A stretch of DNA of 64,000 nt from Malaya genurostris (taxonomy: Eukaryota; Arthropoda; Insecta; Diptera; Culicidae): assembly GCF_030247185.1 (NCBI RefSeq), contig NC_080570.1:165898382-165962381 (forward strand), given 5' to 3'. Shown piece after piece: positions 46,845 to 58,942 of the stretch; the first letter of the stretch is position 1, and every line of letters begins with the position of its first letter. A program made the position numbers and the translations under genes. The notes beneath the pieces are model-generated. The model made no database searches and was not told the origin of the DNA. It worked only from the letters and a program-made list of their open reading frames with translations.

Positions 46845-48579
46845 CTAATACCTGTAGTAGTTGGGTTTGAATGGCCCAGCTTTGTTTAGGCCCATGTAAC
46901 GAGCCTGCTCGTCGCTCAATTCCGTCAGATGAGCATCCAGTGTCGGCAGGTGCAGACTTGCAACGTACTCATCTGCAAATAGATGCTTGCTGATAAGATT
47001 AGTCTTACCACAAACTGAAAACATTTGATTTACCCATTTTTTTCGGCAAAAGGTAGACATCTGCCTTATATCGCCCGGGTGGAGCATTGAAAAGTTCGAT
47101 TAGTGCCAGTGCCTGAGTGGCCGCAGTTATTGAGGCAACGAACGACGACACACTTGAGCAAGATAAATTAACCAGACGTCCTTCTGCCAGCAAAATGATG
47201 CGCTTCCCGTCTGGGCCAGGCCAAATGATGTGATCGACCTGGGAACGCATTTTCTCCCACTGCAGTTCCGAAGTTCGCAGACTGTTGACGTCGATTTCCG
47301 TGTTTGAATGGCCCATGTTACACACGATGCATCCATTTTTCATTTTATCCATGTGTTCACGGGTCACCACATTCTTATTGCCAGTACACGTGATCACGAC
47401 GTCAACGGTCCGTATCACCTCATTCAGCTTGACTACACGGAAACCATCCATGCAGGCTTGAAGAGCACAGATCGGATCGATCTCAGTAACATATACGATG
47501 CAACCAAGCCCCTTTAGGGCTTGGGCACATCCTTTGCCGACCTCACCGTACCCGCACAAGACTACTTGCTTGCCCCCAATCATGATATCGGTGGCACGTT
47601 TCAAACTGCAACGAAATTGAATACTCAGAAAACTGTGGGTTTCTCCCGGGGTCATACTTACCTATCTATAACCGACTCCTTACAACTGTATAAACTATCA
47701 AATTTTGTTTTGGTGATCGCATCTTTGACGTTCATTGCCGGGACGGTAAGTTTGCCTGTCTTTGATAGCTGATATAAGCGATGCACTCCAGTGACGCTTT
47801 CGTCCACAATTCCCTTGATCATCTTAAACATGACCGGGTACTTTTTCAACATCAGATGGGTGGCATCGCCTCCGTCATCCAGAATCATATTCGGTTGCCA
47901 GTTTTCTGCATGGACACATTTATCAATGCACCACCAGAAGTCCTCCTCAATTTCACCCCGCCATGCAAATATGGGAACCCCGCTTTCCGCCAATGCTGCA
48001 GCAACCTCATTCTGGAATAGATTAATTAGGCAAACACAAATCACTTCGCAAAGTAATCAATATTTTCTAAATTGAACCACTTAATTTAGAACATGATACC
48101 ACACTTTGAACTGGTGGACTCTTATCATACATACTTTCATTCAGATAAGAAACTAACTCGCTTGTTCTATCTATCATTGAGCAATTACCTGTGTCGAGTA
48201 AATATTACAGGCAGCCCATCTAACGTTGGCCCCGAGACATATGAGGGTTTCGATAAGCACAGCGGTTTGCGCGTTGATGTGCGTACAGCCGACAATATTG
48301 GCCCCTTTCAATGGTTTATCCTCGAGAGCTTGCTTCCGTAGAGCAAGGATTCCGGGCATCTCTTGTTCTGCGATTTCTATCTCATGACGGCCGAACGAGT
48401 GCTGCTTGATATTACGGACACAGAAATCCGATAATCCCTTGGAATTCTGTTGAACTTTGTCTCGTGGCGACAAATCATCCTCTTCGGAACTGCTTTCGGT
48501 GTATGAACCTGAAGAACACGGCTAAATGTTAAAGTTCATCCAACATTGAATTACTTGACTTCGACTTACTCATACTCAT
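46845..48579 (-). CDS. AhcyL1: Adenosylhomocysteinase-like protein (AHCYL/IRBIT family)
   Basis: Five exons: 48570-48579, 48189-48508, 47662-48011, 47034-47605 and 46845-46972 (1380 nt, 459 aa). The first coding exon is only 10 nt (MSM) and is joined in phase 1. A short Ser/Glu-rich N-terminus (SYTESSSEEDDLSPRDKVQQ) precedes the SAHH-type domain. That domain has NIKQHSFGRHEIEIAEQEMP, NVKDAITKTKFDSLYSCKES, the NAD-binding GYGEVGKG (about 245-252) and the end GPFKPNYYRY. SLYSCKESVIDR in place of NLYGCRES.., and GYGE in place of GYGD, mark the AHCYL branch rather than true AHCY. Members bind IP3 receptors or restrain AHCY and are often not active hydrolases. The N-terminus is shorter than in human AHCYL1 (530 aa). 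Another promoter or isoform may exist. The symbol is by analogy with Drosophila. Confidence 0.93.
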
Positions 48580-51500
48580 TTTGACGACGGCGGATTGATG
48601 ACGACTGGGCACTAGAGCTAGAACTGCACTGACAGCGAAATGCACACTGCTTCTATTCCTTTTCGTGGAGCACGTCTCAGTAGAACAACCAACCAACCAA
48701 CCAACCGCTAAGCTCTAGATCACTGTCTAGTGTGGTGGTATCAATTCAGTCCACACAAACAGCTCCACAATTCAAAGAAAGCTGTCGGGTGTCGCTGGAG
48801 CCAATGGCACAACAGTGCGCGCTGATCGTGTTATTGAAGATACCAACAAATTATTAATTATCCTACAACAAATCACGATAACCTGCGACGTCGTTTGTTT
48901 TTTCTATTGCATAACGAATTCCGTGCCTGATGCAGTCTTTCAGCCTTTGCACTGTCTCCCGATCTCTCTTGCTATTATTTCGCCCGATAATAGTTCTCGG
49001 ACAGCCCATCGAACGACGTTCAACTTATCGTATGCAAAATTCTATCGACGAGTCTGAAAAAGGTGAACCCCGTTAAATACACGACATTCTTCCGACTTGT
49101 TTTAAATGTTTCATCATCGAAATGGAACAGGGGAATGTTTCTGCAGATACACAATAGCTCTGTTTCACATCGAAATGAGAAAAATATCTCCGTACTGTGA
49201 TTGAAAAAAGTGGTTGTGTTGTAATCATTCATAGTGTTTTAATTTAGCAGTTTGCATCATCTTTAGCTTTATTTGCTCAACTAAAGATTGAGCACACAAT
49301 ATCTACTACATCTAGGGTTCAATAGGAGATTGATAGTGTCCTATTATCTTTCTCCGGATAGGACCAGCCAAGAGGACGTGTGGAATCCGGTGGCAAAAAA
49401 ATTGTAGCCAAAAGTAGATCCACTGGGTTCCTGCTTCCTTGTCGTAAAAGGCTACAATTGCAGTAGTTTCTCTTTTCCTACATTTAGTTATCAGAAAGAA
49501 TTTTTTTTACTATACTATCACTTGGTTCAACAAAGTAAACACTATTATGCATTCTTTAATTTTCAAACCCATATTCTTTCAAGAATAATCCAATCTGGAT
49601 CCAAAATTCTTTTATGTTAATTCTCGTTCCTGAACACTATAGGGTGTGGATAAAAGGTTAAAATGTTTACTTGATCCTGAGGCTAATCATTTTATAATAA
49701 ATTGTGTTTTTTTTTTCACTCATCGGCAAACAGAGAATGGACAACTTAAAGATAATGAACAGAGAATCGGCATCATAAAAGACTAAGCACAGCTACGCCT
49801 TTCATTTGACAAACATCAACGTTACAATTTGTATGAATATATCTAAATGCATTCTTATTCATTTGGTTTGGCTGTTGTTAGGATATTCCGAGAGCTAGCC
49901 GAAAAATAAATTCGACTATAAATTTGGAACTCCATTACCTTGTTCGACCATTTTGATTAATTTGTTTCAGAGATATAACAACACAGGCTGTATTGATTCA
50001 CCTGAACATTTTAAATTAGATGATTCTGCAAACGACTTATTCAAAAAAATAAAATAAAAAATACTCCGCGGTATTTGCAGAGTTTTGACAAAAGTTCATT
50101 TTATGAAATTCGGTTCACACGTGTTTTTTTCACGCAATTCGTTTGACTAAATCACTAAATCAAAACCGGAACTAAATCAAAACCGGACTCTAACACTAAA
50201 TCAAAACCGGAATAATGGATGCAAGTAAACACACAATATTTGGATTATAAATTAAAATGATTCAGATTAAAATAAATTCGCAGTACTTTTCACTGTTTTG
50301 CTATTTATATCATAAACAAACATAACACCTGAATTTTTGTTGCAAGTTAATCATTGTAGCAGAAACACGCCATAAGTTATACCCATCAATGTTGTTAACT
50401 GCGTAACGCTTAAATTTCTGCGAAGTTTGTCCAATTGGTTCATGATCCAAGAAATTTTAATAATGGTGTATTATTATAACATGAAAATATACTCTTTTCC
50501 GTAAGTCATGATTCCATTTACTAATTTCTAAAATCAAAACTTTGCCCGTGTAAGCACTCATCACTTTGTTATTCCGGAGCCGGATGTCGGATCCGGATGA
50601 AATTCAGGAGTTGGATGACTATTTCCGGCACCTTCGGAACCGCAAACTTGGGACTGGTATAACTGAAGTGAGATTTTTTCTAACATTTCCAACCAGATCT
50701 ACAAACTAGAGAAATGTATGAACAATTTTCTAGAAAGTTATCACTGTTCACATGGTCGATTATGAAAAAAACATCTTTGAAATCAAATCGCTCTGTTCAG
50801 AACTAATTGACTCAAGTGGTACGTTTCCCTAGTTATTTGGAGATTTGTGTCTTGTTATTCCGGAATCAATCAATCGGTATCAAGAAAAACCGGAAAGTGA
50901 AGTACGCAAAGATTAGTATAGAGCGGTAATACCATAGTTTAAGCAAGATTCTACAGATGTAAAAGGTAGAGGGAGACAGAGGGAGGCCGCACATGAATGC
51001 TGAGGGCTAAAAAGACGAACGCGAGCACACTTCGGAAGCATGTTTGCCTATGCTGATGAAGATTCGGTTAGACCTCTGGTGTCGGTTGATAACTGTTGAC
51101 GTTACCTGGATCAATTATTATACGTCATAGAACAGAATGATTTCCCGACAAAGGACTAAAGTCAGTACGCAAGTAATACTTCTAAGTGGTCTAGAGAGGT
51201 TAAATTGAGCCGAAAGGTCCTAAAATGGATTCTCAGGGATTGTCATGTTATAGTTTTCGTGGACTACCTCAAAAAACGAAAAACACCATCGATAGCAAAT
51301 ATTAGTGCGCATTGTTGGAGCGATGGAATACCGAAAAACCTCTTCTCAAAACATCTAGTTGTGTGATAATATCTTTCTCTTGGCATTTAAACAGTCTCAT
51401 TGAAACAATTTTTTCTCGTCTGGATAGTAACTGACACGAACTTGAGTTGATTTGGAAAATAAACTCATTTAGATTGTTTGAGTTAGTTCACACTAAAAAA

Positions 51501-52352
51501 TAACGCATGTGCCGTAATGTAACGCCTATCTGACTGTAAAATTTATTCAAATTCATTCAGACATGTCAATTAGTTCAACTTGTTGACGTATTGCTGAAAT
51601 GTATTTAATACAACCTTAATTGCAAATAACATATCACGAAAATGACTGTGTTTTGAAATCCCACACAAAATTCCTTAACTTTATATGATTTTCAACTCGG
51701 GCGTTAGATGATTATGTGGACAAAAATTTTAATTTAAAAAATGAGTGATCATGTAAAAAAACGTAATCTTCGAACCTGCTAAGTCAAATATTTTAATTTG
51801 TTGATCTAGTTAGACTCTACACACATTTATTTTGAATATACCGATTCTGGCAGTACCCAAAATTGCGATTAAAAATACAATTCGAATTGAACGGTGAAGA
51901 ATGTTCAAAATTCCAAACCATTGCTTAAAGCCAGTAACGTAAAAAACCTGCAGCACTGTTTGTAAACCTTGTTGACTGATTGTTAACTAAACCGACTCTT
52001 GCAACATTCAGTTCCGGAAGTACCAAAAAAAGTGGACGATTATTCCGAACCGGAACTCACTTCGAATTCTCAGAGATGTCTGTGCCGATTTTTACAAACT
52101 TAGACTCAAATGGAAGGTTTAACAGTGCTCCACGCGACTGCAAAAATTGATTTAGTCGTTTAAAGTAACAATGCAAAGAATGTAAAAATTCCTCGAAACA
52201 GTCACTTTTTCCATAAATATGAACAATTTGGTATAGATTATGAGCGAGTTGTGATTTAATGTTCAATGTTGGTGGAGAGCTCCTTTTGTCCGCGTTTCTT
52301 ACCACTACCTCTAATATTTATTTATTGTAAAATCAACAGACACGATGTGGTC

Positions 52353-52740
52353 CTAATGATTAATTCTAATACTATGTAAGAATTTGGTCCTTGTTTTATG
52401 CCGTGAAAGATTGAAGTCGAACTCAGATGACACTCGATTGAATGACCGTTGTAAGCCGATAATCGCACCGTTTATCCCGTAGTTAGTGCGGCGTAAAGGA
52501 AGTCGAAGAAAAGCGTTATTGCGGAGAGCTCGAGGACGAACATAGATGTTGATTTCACGGAGCAAAGTGGGGCAGTCGATTCTACCATTCAAAACGTCTG
52601 CTATCATTAAAGCACGCGATAGCTCCCGTCTTACTTGCAGTGTGTCTAGACCGATTAGCAATCCGCGACTTTCATAGGTCGGTAGTTGATGAGGATTGGT
52701 CCAAGGTAAACGGCGAAGAGCGAATCGAACGAATCTACGT
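52353..52740 (-). pseudogene. Non-LTR retrotransposon relic, C-terminal reverse transcriptase end
   Basis: The minus strand reads FVRFALRRLPWTN (about 52700-52740), then LPTYESRGLLIGLDTLQVRR and LSRALMIADVLNGRIDCPTL. It ends RPLRRTNYG-like motifs (LRLPLRRTNYGINGAIIGLQ) and FNRVSSEFDF. This is the conserved stretch after the RT domain in jockey/I-type LINEs (LP.Y..R...L.L..L..RR, NG.IDCP.LL, R.TNYG). The RT core itself is absent, so it is a 5'-truncated and decayed copy. Confidence 0.75.
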
Positions 52741-54879
52741 TATTTAATAATGTTCGAATCATATTTGCTACACAGAAGTTATATCCTTCTGATTGATCTA
52801 TATTATCGAGTCTTCAAGTAAAATCTTTTCAAATTTACTATAAATCAGGGGATCGAGTGAAACCATCAGGGCACGCAATAGAAACGTATTGAATAGAGAG
52901 AGTGGAAATGTCTACTTGCTATTATTAACAACACGCATACAAAGGATGGGCTTCTTTCCATACCTATTGACCTATTGGGACTAATCTCTATTACGATGGC
53001 TTGTCTACCTAGAATTCTTAGCTCCTTCATTGTATCTAGCTGATCACATTCAACGAGTAAAGATTGAAAGCCGCACCAGTTTACTATCTCGAAAAAGATC
53101 TAATCGAATACAGCAACTTCTTGAACACAATCGTTGTTACTGATGACTGTGACAACAATCTTTTCATTAATGCATATGGCCATCACTTTAACATTCAGTT
53201 AAACCCAAATCAAACCAACCGAATCTACTAACAGCATGATATCGCAGTATACGATGATCAAGTTTATTCCCGATCATCGACTTTTATGCTGGCATTCAAC
53301 ATCCGCCCCGCAAAACCCCTTGAAATTTCTTTTAATTGATTTCAATTTAAACAATTTCATAAAATCAGTCATTTGGGCTAGAAGTGCTGATGTTTTTTTT
53401 TCACAAACAATCACAAGTCACATAACATTTTATTATAAATTTATTGAATAAGTGACATATCCTATCGTCAAATCCGGTGAATTTAGATTTAATCTCATGC
53501 TATTCTCATCTTTACTCAACATGGCCTGTTGACTGTGCACAATTCAAACACTCGGAACTAATGGAAGTCTCGAATGGAAAAAAGTATTATTCTATTACAA
53601 CTTTACCAAATCGAGCAACAGCAATTTAAAGTACATAGAATGTATCAATAGTGGGATAGTGGCGCTGGAATAAATGAAAGAAAAGAAAATTAAAACCGAT
53701 AATATCTTAGCGGCGGCTTAGGTTCAACTCCGTTAATGCAACCAACACATGCTGGTCAGAACTGGTTTAAATTGGTTATGAAATAGCATAAATAAAACCA
53801 AACAAACGCAGCCAGAGGCAATGACCTAATTCTGGCCCGATGTTTTATCTTCATCTTCAGCCTTACATACGACAATTAAGGCAGACAAATGAAACTAAAT
53901 AACATTAACTTCAATCAAGCAATGCATTTGATATCAGTATTATAAATCGACAGGCAAAGGGCCCTTCTGTTGTATGTTATGCAATTCACTTCATTTCCAT
54001 AAAATATTTGTTTCCTGGATCAAAATGAAACAGAAATATGTTTTATTGGCAAGCCACTGTAATTCCATCATTGTGCTTCCGCTAGTTTATTTTTCTTTTC
54101 CGTACGTGTGTTTGAAACGCTTGACAGATTTTTTTAATTCCATAACATTCTCAGACTATCAGTAGATTGATGCATCAATATGCAAATATAGAATCATTAT
54201 TTCGTTTTTGCTAGCAAGAATGTTTCAGTGCAATCGATGAAAATAATCTATACCTATGCTATGCTCAAGGTTGTTAGTGCATTCGACAATATGCAATCGA
54301 CAATAAACCTTCACAATAGATTTTTAACATTATTTGTGGCACTACTGAACTCTACTAACAATCCTAAAATTATTTTACGGTTCGCATTTGGCAGGTGAAT
54401 ACAAATTGTTTCTGCATATTGTAACTTTTTGATTGATTGACGTCCATATATTTAAAATAATCAAGATAACTAAACATTTAATTAAAACTGGTCTTTTCGA
54501 GTGAAACACACTGCTTCAACGTTGCAGATTATCAGGTTCGCTGATTGAACGATTGTGATGGCCGCCAACCAACGGATCTGGTCAATTTCGTTGGATGAAT
54601 CTTACAATTTTTAGTACTTGCTTACACCACGATTATTCACTTTCTTCTACTATCACTTGATTACAAACATATCACTTAATTATAAACATCAAATATGCTC
54701 AAGCGACCGTCAATGGTAATTACCTAAATATTGAAACAATTCGGAGACCCAACTACAATCGCGAAAAGAGGAAAAAGTTTTCTATACTGATTCAAGATTT
54801 GCTATAGTTGTCAAATGGCGTGAGTGACGTTGAAATCAGGGATGCCAGGAAATAATCACAATTTGAAGCACAGTTTTAA

Positions 54880-55045
54880 TAGCGGCCCTTACACGAGCAT
54901 TAAAAATGTCATTTTAAATGATGACTAAGTGATGATGTATTTCAAATTTGTTTGAAATCTCGTCATTAGTGCACCATTACACGTTCATTAAAATGATATT
55001 ATTTTTTATTAATGACATTTTTAATGACTCGTGTAAGGGCCGCTA
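54880..55045. mobile_element. Foldback MITE with GCGGCCCTTACACGAG termini
   Basis: The left end AGCGGCCCTTACACGAG (54881-54897) and the right end CTCGTGTAAGGGCCGCT (55028-55044) are exact reverse complements. The match continues inward through ATTAAAAATGTCATT. The flanks allow a TA duplication (54880-54881 and 55044-55045) or a 3-bp AAT. The interior is AT-rich with repeated ATTAATGAC-type words. There is no coding capacity. Confidence 0.7.
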
Positions 55046-55351
55046 ATCGCTGTTATTTTTCTTTCGAATAAATGCATACAAAATCGATTTTGTATAATAT
55101 TTTCGATTGGCACAATGATGCTAAAATGAAGGGTGTTTTCAGAATGGAGCATTATATTTAATTCAACACCATTTTTCAAATGCCCGGAAATAAAAATAAA
55201 GTATCCAAAAGAAATGGTACTCGATCGCTTAAGATTCGATGCTTTAAAAATGTTGGTTTGAAACAAACTAACCTTACCCAATTTCATACACTTTTCTAAA
55301 GATTTTCCATGTTTAATCGTCGTTCACATTAAAAAAAAAAGTAGTAGTATT

Positions 55352-55515
55352 TAGAGTGACTATAATCAGAGTGGCGACAGCTGTTCGTTTGGAATGACAG
55401 CTCCCAGTTCCAAACGAGCAAACGACCTGTTAATTGAATGTAAAGCTAATGGAATGTTTTGAATTGTTGCCAACATTACGGATGAGACGTCGTCACTCTG
55501 GTTATAGGCACTCTA
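55352..55515. mobile_element. hAT-like MITE, short copy (164 bp)
   Basis: Inverted termini TAGAGTGACTATAATCAGAG (left) and the reverse complement of TAGAGTGCCTATAACCAGAG (right). The flanks GTAGTATT (55344-55351) and GTAGTAAT (55516-55523) form an 8-bp duplication with one mismatch. An 8-bp duplication and an AGAGTG-type terminus fit the hAT superfamily. The interior includes CAGCTGTTCGTTTGGAA, shared with the copy at 34325-34780. Confidence 0.75.
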
Positions 55516-55953
55516 GTAGTAATCACTTTGAAATCGATTCTCTTTTATTCCTAGTTTACTTATTTTGCTGATATCTATTTGTACTATTGAATAAACGAAA
55601 AAATCGTTCCAAATCACTACTGCCGATAAGGAATTTTTAGTTCCATTTTTCATTGGCAGGTATCGCTACCGATAATTCAGACAATGTGCCAATGCAGTAC
55701 TTTTTATACTTTATACAAAGATATCATTATTATTATTTAATTATTAATCGATTTTTCGACTAATGGATCGATATTTCGCCATCCCTAAAAATATCTGGCA
55801 TCTTTGTTTGTGACGCATGAAGAAGACTGACGGCATTTTTATTTTATCGGAGCTGTCCTATAAGGGAACATTTAATGGCTTGGGCAGTTCTCGTAAAAAT
55901 AGTTTAATATCAGTCAAATTTTTCCTATTAACAATATAGAAACTAAATCAATT

Positions 55954-58844
55954 ATGGAATCGGAAAATGGTATGTATTGGTGTAAAAATATTGTGAATGA
56001 TTTACTTTTAATAACCATTTTTCGTCTTCAGTCACAGTCGGTGTAGAGGGTAAATCTGTATCTCGCGAGGTAAGCCCAGCCAAATCTCGAACGTCTCGTT
56101 CACGATCGCGTTCTGCATCAGTAGGGCCTGAAAGTCCTAAAAGTCCAAGTACCAATGCAGTGAAACCTCGTTCACCATCAGCCAACTCTAACCATAGCGA
56201 TGTATCACGAAGTTCAAGTGTCAACTCACGTAAGTCAAATTCGAGTATCCTAAATAAAACAACAGAGTTGAATAGCACTAAAGAAAGTGATGGACTGGAA
56301 CAAAACAAGTCTGGTTCCAAATCCCCGGAACAGGAGAATAATATCAATGGATTAGAAAGTCGATCTAAGAGTGGAACTCCAGAACAGCGCAGAAGTCGCA
56401 GCCGTAGTATAGCCTCAAACAGATCGAAGCGATCTCGTACTCCTAGTAAGGATAAAGATGTTCAATCCCGATCTAAGTCTCGATCTAGATCAAAAAGTTC
56501 CGGGAAATCAGTTTCACGGTCGCGTTCCAAGTCTAAATCGCGATCTAGAACAAAAAGTCCTGTTCAACTACGTACTCAATCTAGATCTAGGTCCAAATCT
56601 CCTGTGAAATCGCGTTCTAAATCCCCATCTAAATCTTTGAAATCACCATCCAAGTCAAGGTCTCGTTCGAAGTCTCACTCCAAATCGCGTTCTAGATCTC
56701 ACTCTAGATCACGATCCAAATCCCGTTCTAGATCGCGATCCAAATCTCATTCTAGATCCCGGTCAAGATCGCAATCTATGTCCCGATCGAGATCGCGATC
56801 AGTAACCCACTCAAGGTCAAGATCACGATCCAAGTCGCGCTCTAGATCGCATTCAAAATCTTCCGTACGATCGGGAACGCGATCAAAATCCCGTTCCAAA
56901 TCTAGATCGATATCAAGATCAAGTTCTAAATCGAGATCTGGCTCTAGAAGTCGTAGCCGTTCAGGCAGTAAAGTAAGTTTAATACGTTGATATTCGTGAA
57001 ATATTAAATTCAAAAAACAAAATTGTGATTTGCAGCGTCGTGATAGTAGGTCTAGATCTAAAAGTCGGTCAAGATCACGTTCTTCATCTGGATCAAGATC
57101 TAGAAGTCGATCTAGTGTGGTAAGTAGTGCGTGGAAAATAATAACCTTTCTTATTAATTGCATAGCCTCGATTTCAGCGACGAAGTCGCAGTCGTAGCCG
57201 AAAATCTGGATCCAGATCGCGTTCCAGATCAAGGTCAGGTTCTAGATCAAAATCACGTTCTAGAAGTCGTAGTCGCTCAGGAAGTAGAGCCAGTTCTGTG
57301 AGTGTCTATATTTTGTGTTGAGTATTATGAGCAACATTATTTCCGATACATTTACACAGAAACGCAGCCAAAGTTCTGGAAGATCACGGAGTCGGTCAAG
57401 ATCACATTCAAGAAGCCGCTCAATTTCCCCAACTAACAAAAAAAAGCGTTCCGGTATTTTGAGCGATTCAGATGACGGGGATGATCACGGAGACAAATCG
57501 CCGAAGAAGAGGGCTAAAATAACAGATTCCGATCACGAGGGTGAAGAACTCGAAGAAGTAACTGAGGTTCAAACCGACGCAGAAGAGAACAAAGATGATT
57601 CGCATGCAAATGTAGAAAGACCTTTGGTTGACGCTGGTGATTCAGAAGATGAGGGGGTTCGCGAAGGAGGCGGGTTAGTATACTGTTGAAATATTGTTTT
57701 TTTTTTTATTTTATTTTTAGATGTACAACATATGCGAACGTGAATTCTCTTCTGTTACAGTGGTGGTGGATTTATTTCGGATTTCGAGCTGATGTTACTT
57801 CGTAAAAAAGAGGAAAAATCTAAAAGACGTAAACGAAACGATATCGATCTTATCAACGATAATGATGATTTAATTGCACAACTGCTGCAGCAAATGCGCC
57901 AAGCAGCCGAGGATGATCGACAGCTGAACAAGGAAGGAATGCCGGCTACCAAAAAAATTGCTATTCTGAAATATGCTATGTCTCAGTTGATCAAAAAAGA
58001 TCTTCAACTGGCCTTTCTTGAGCATAATGTGCTGAACGTTCTTACAGACTGGTTGGCGCCGTTGCCAAATAAATCCTTACCGTGTTTGCAGATTCGTGAA
58101 TCTATCCTGAAATTGCTCTCCGACGTATGTGAACATATCCTGTGCAGCATTTATTGAGAGTTGGAGTGTTTATTATATTGTCCATTTTAGTTTCCCTGTA
58201 TCGATAAGTCCTATCTGAAACAATCGGGAATTGGTAAAGCCGTCATGTATCTATACAAACACCCACGGGAGACAAAATGGAATCGCGAGCGTGCCGGAAA
58301 GCTAATTTCCGAATGGGCAAGACCAATCTTCAATTTGAGTACCGATTTTAAAGCGATGTCTCGTGAAGAACGACAAGAGAGAGATTTGCAGCAAATGCCT
58401 AAGAAACGCAAAATGTCACCGGAGCCGCAAGGCCAAGGCAGCACTAGTAAGAAAGGTCTACCGTTTACTGAAGCAGAAAAGTATGCCCAATATCGCATCA
58501 TGTTGTGGACACAAGAAAATATTAAAAACTCGTTTTTTTTTTCTTTACCAGAGGTGCTCTGCGACCAGGAGATAAAGGCTGGGTTCAACGTGCTCGTGTT
58601 CCTATGCCTTCCGGTAAGGAGTATATTGTTCGACCCAAATCGACGAACGACGTAGACATGAGCAGGGTAAGAGTGTTATACACTGAAATTTTTTTAGATA
58701 CTAATCGTTAACTGGTCACAGATTACTAAGAAGAAAATGAATCGATACGAGAAGCACTTAAAAAAGTTCATCGATGCTAAACGACTAAAATCTTCTCGAC
58801 GAGCGGTCGAAATTTCAATTGAAGGCAGGAAGATGGCCCTATGA
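55954..58844 (+). CDS. Iws1: IWS1 transcription elongation factor
   Basis: Nine exons: 55954-55969, 56032-56972, 57036-57119, 57178-57297, 57360-57673, 57761-58124, 58191-58501, 58552-58666 and 58722-58844 (2388 nt, 795 aa). Residues up to about 490 are disordered, with a very long Arg-Ser/Lys-Ser repeat and then an acidic stretch (DSDDGDDHGD, EGEELEEVTE). The conserved core follows: GGGGFISDFELMLLRKKEEK, LIAQLLQQMRQAAEDDRQLN, ATKKIAILKYAMSQLIKKDL and a TFIIS-N/Med26-like fold. LRPGDKGWVQRARVPMPSGK and the terminal RRAVEISIEGRKMAL close it. IWS1 works with Spt6 on RNA polymerase II in the nucleus. The exon 7 donor (GTTGTG at 58502) is weak and gives a 50-nt intron, but only this option keeps phase. 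The poly(A) signal is at 58937-58942. Confidence 0.93.
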
Positions 58845-58942
58845 AAGAATTTTGCAGAAATGCCATTAAACCAAGATAACGATTGGAACCATCCGAAAAC
58901 ACAATTGAAAATAATTTTGAATTTAATCTGTAGACGAATAAA

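Larger units (their letters stand above)
48580..55953. other. Long intergenic region, repeats only
   Basis: It starts with the likely AHCYL 5' UTR and promoter (a short CCAA tandem run at 48697-48715). It then holds culicine repeat blocks (about 50560-50760 and 52010-52120), a non-LTR retrotransposon relic (52353-52740) and two MITEs (54880-55045 and 55352-55515). No further gene is supported. The frames at 48815-49057, 53236-53451 and 55021-55287 lack family features. Confidence 0.5.

Noticed and set aside
48093..48341. Plus-strand frames opposite the AHCYL gene
   Set aside because: They are shadows of AHCYL exon 2 and the intron next to it.
56747..57232. 161-aa minus-strand Asp/Leu/Arg-rich frame
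   Set aside because: It is the antisense of the IWS1 RS repeat; repeat codons keep other frames open.
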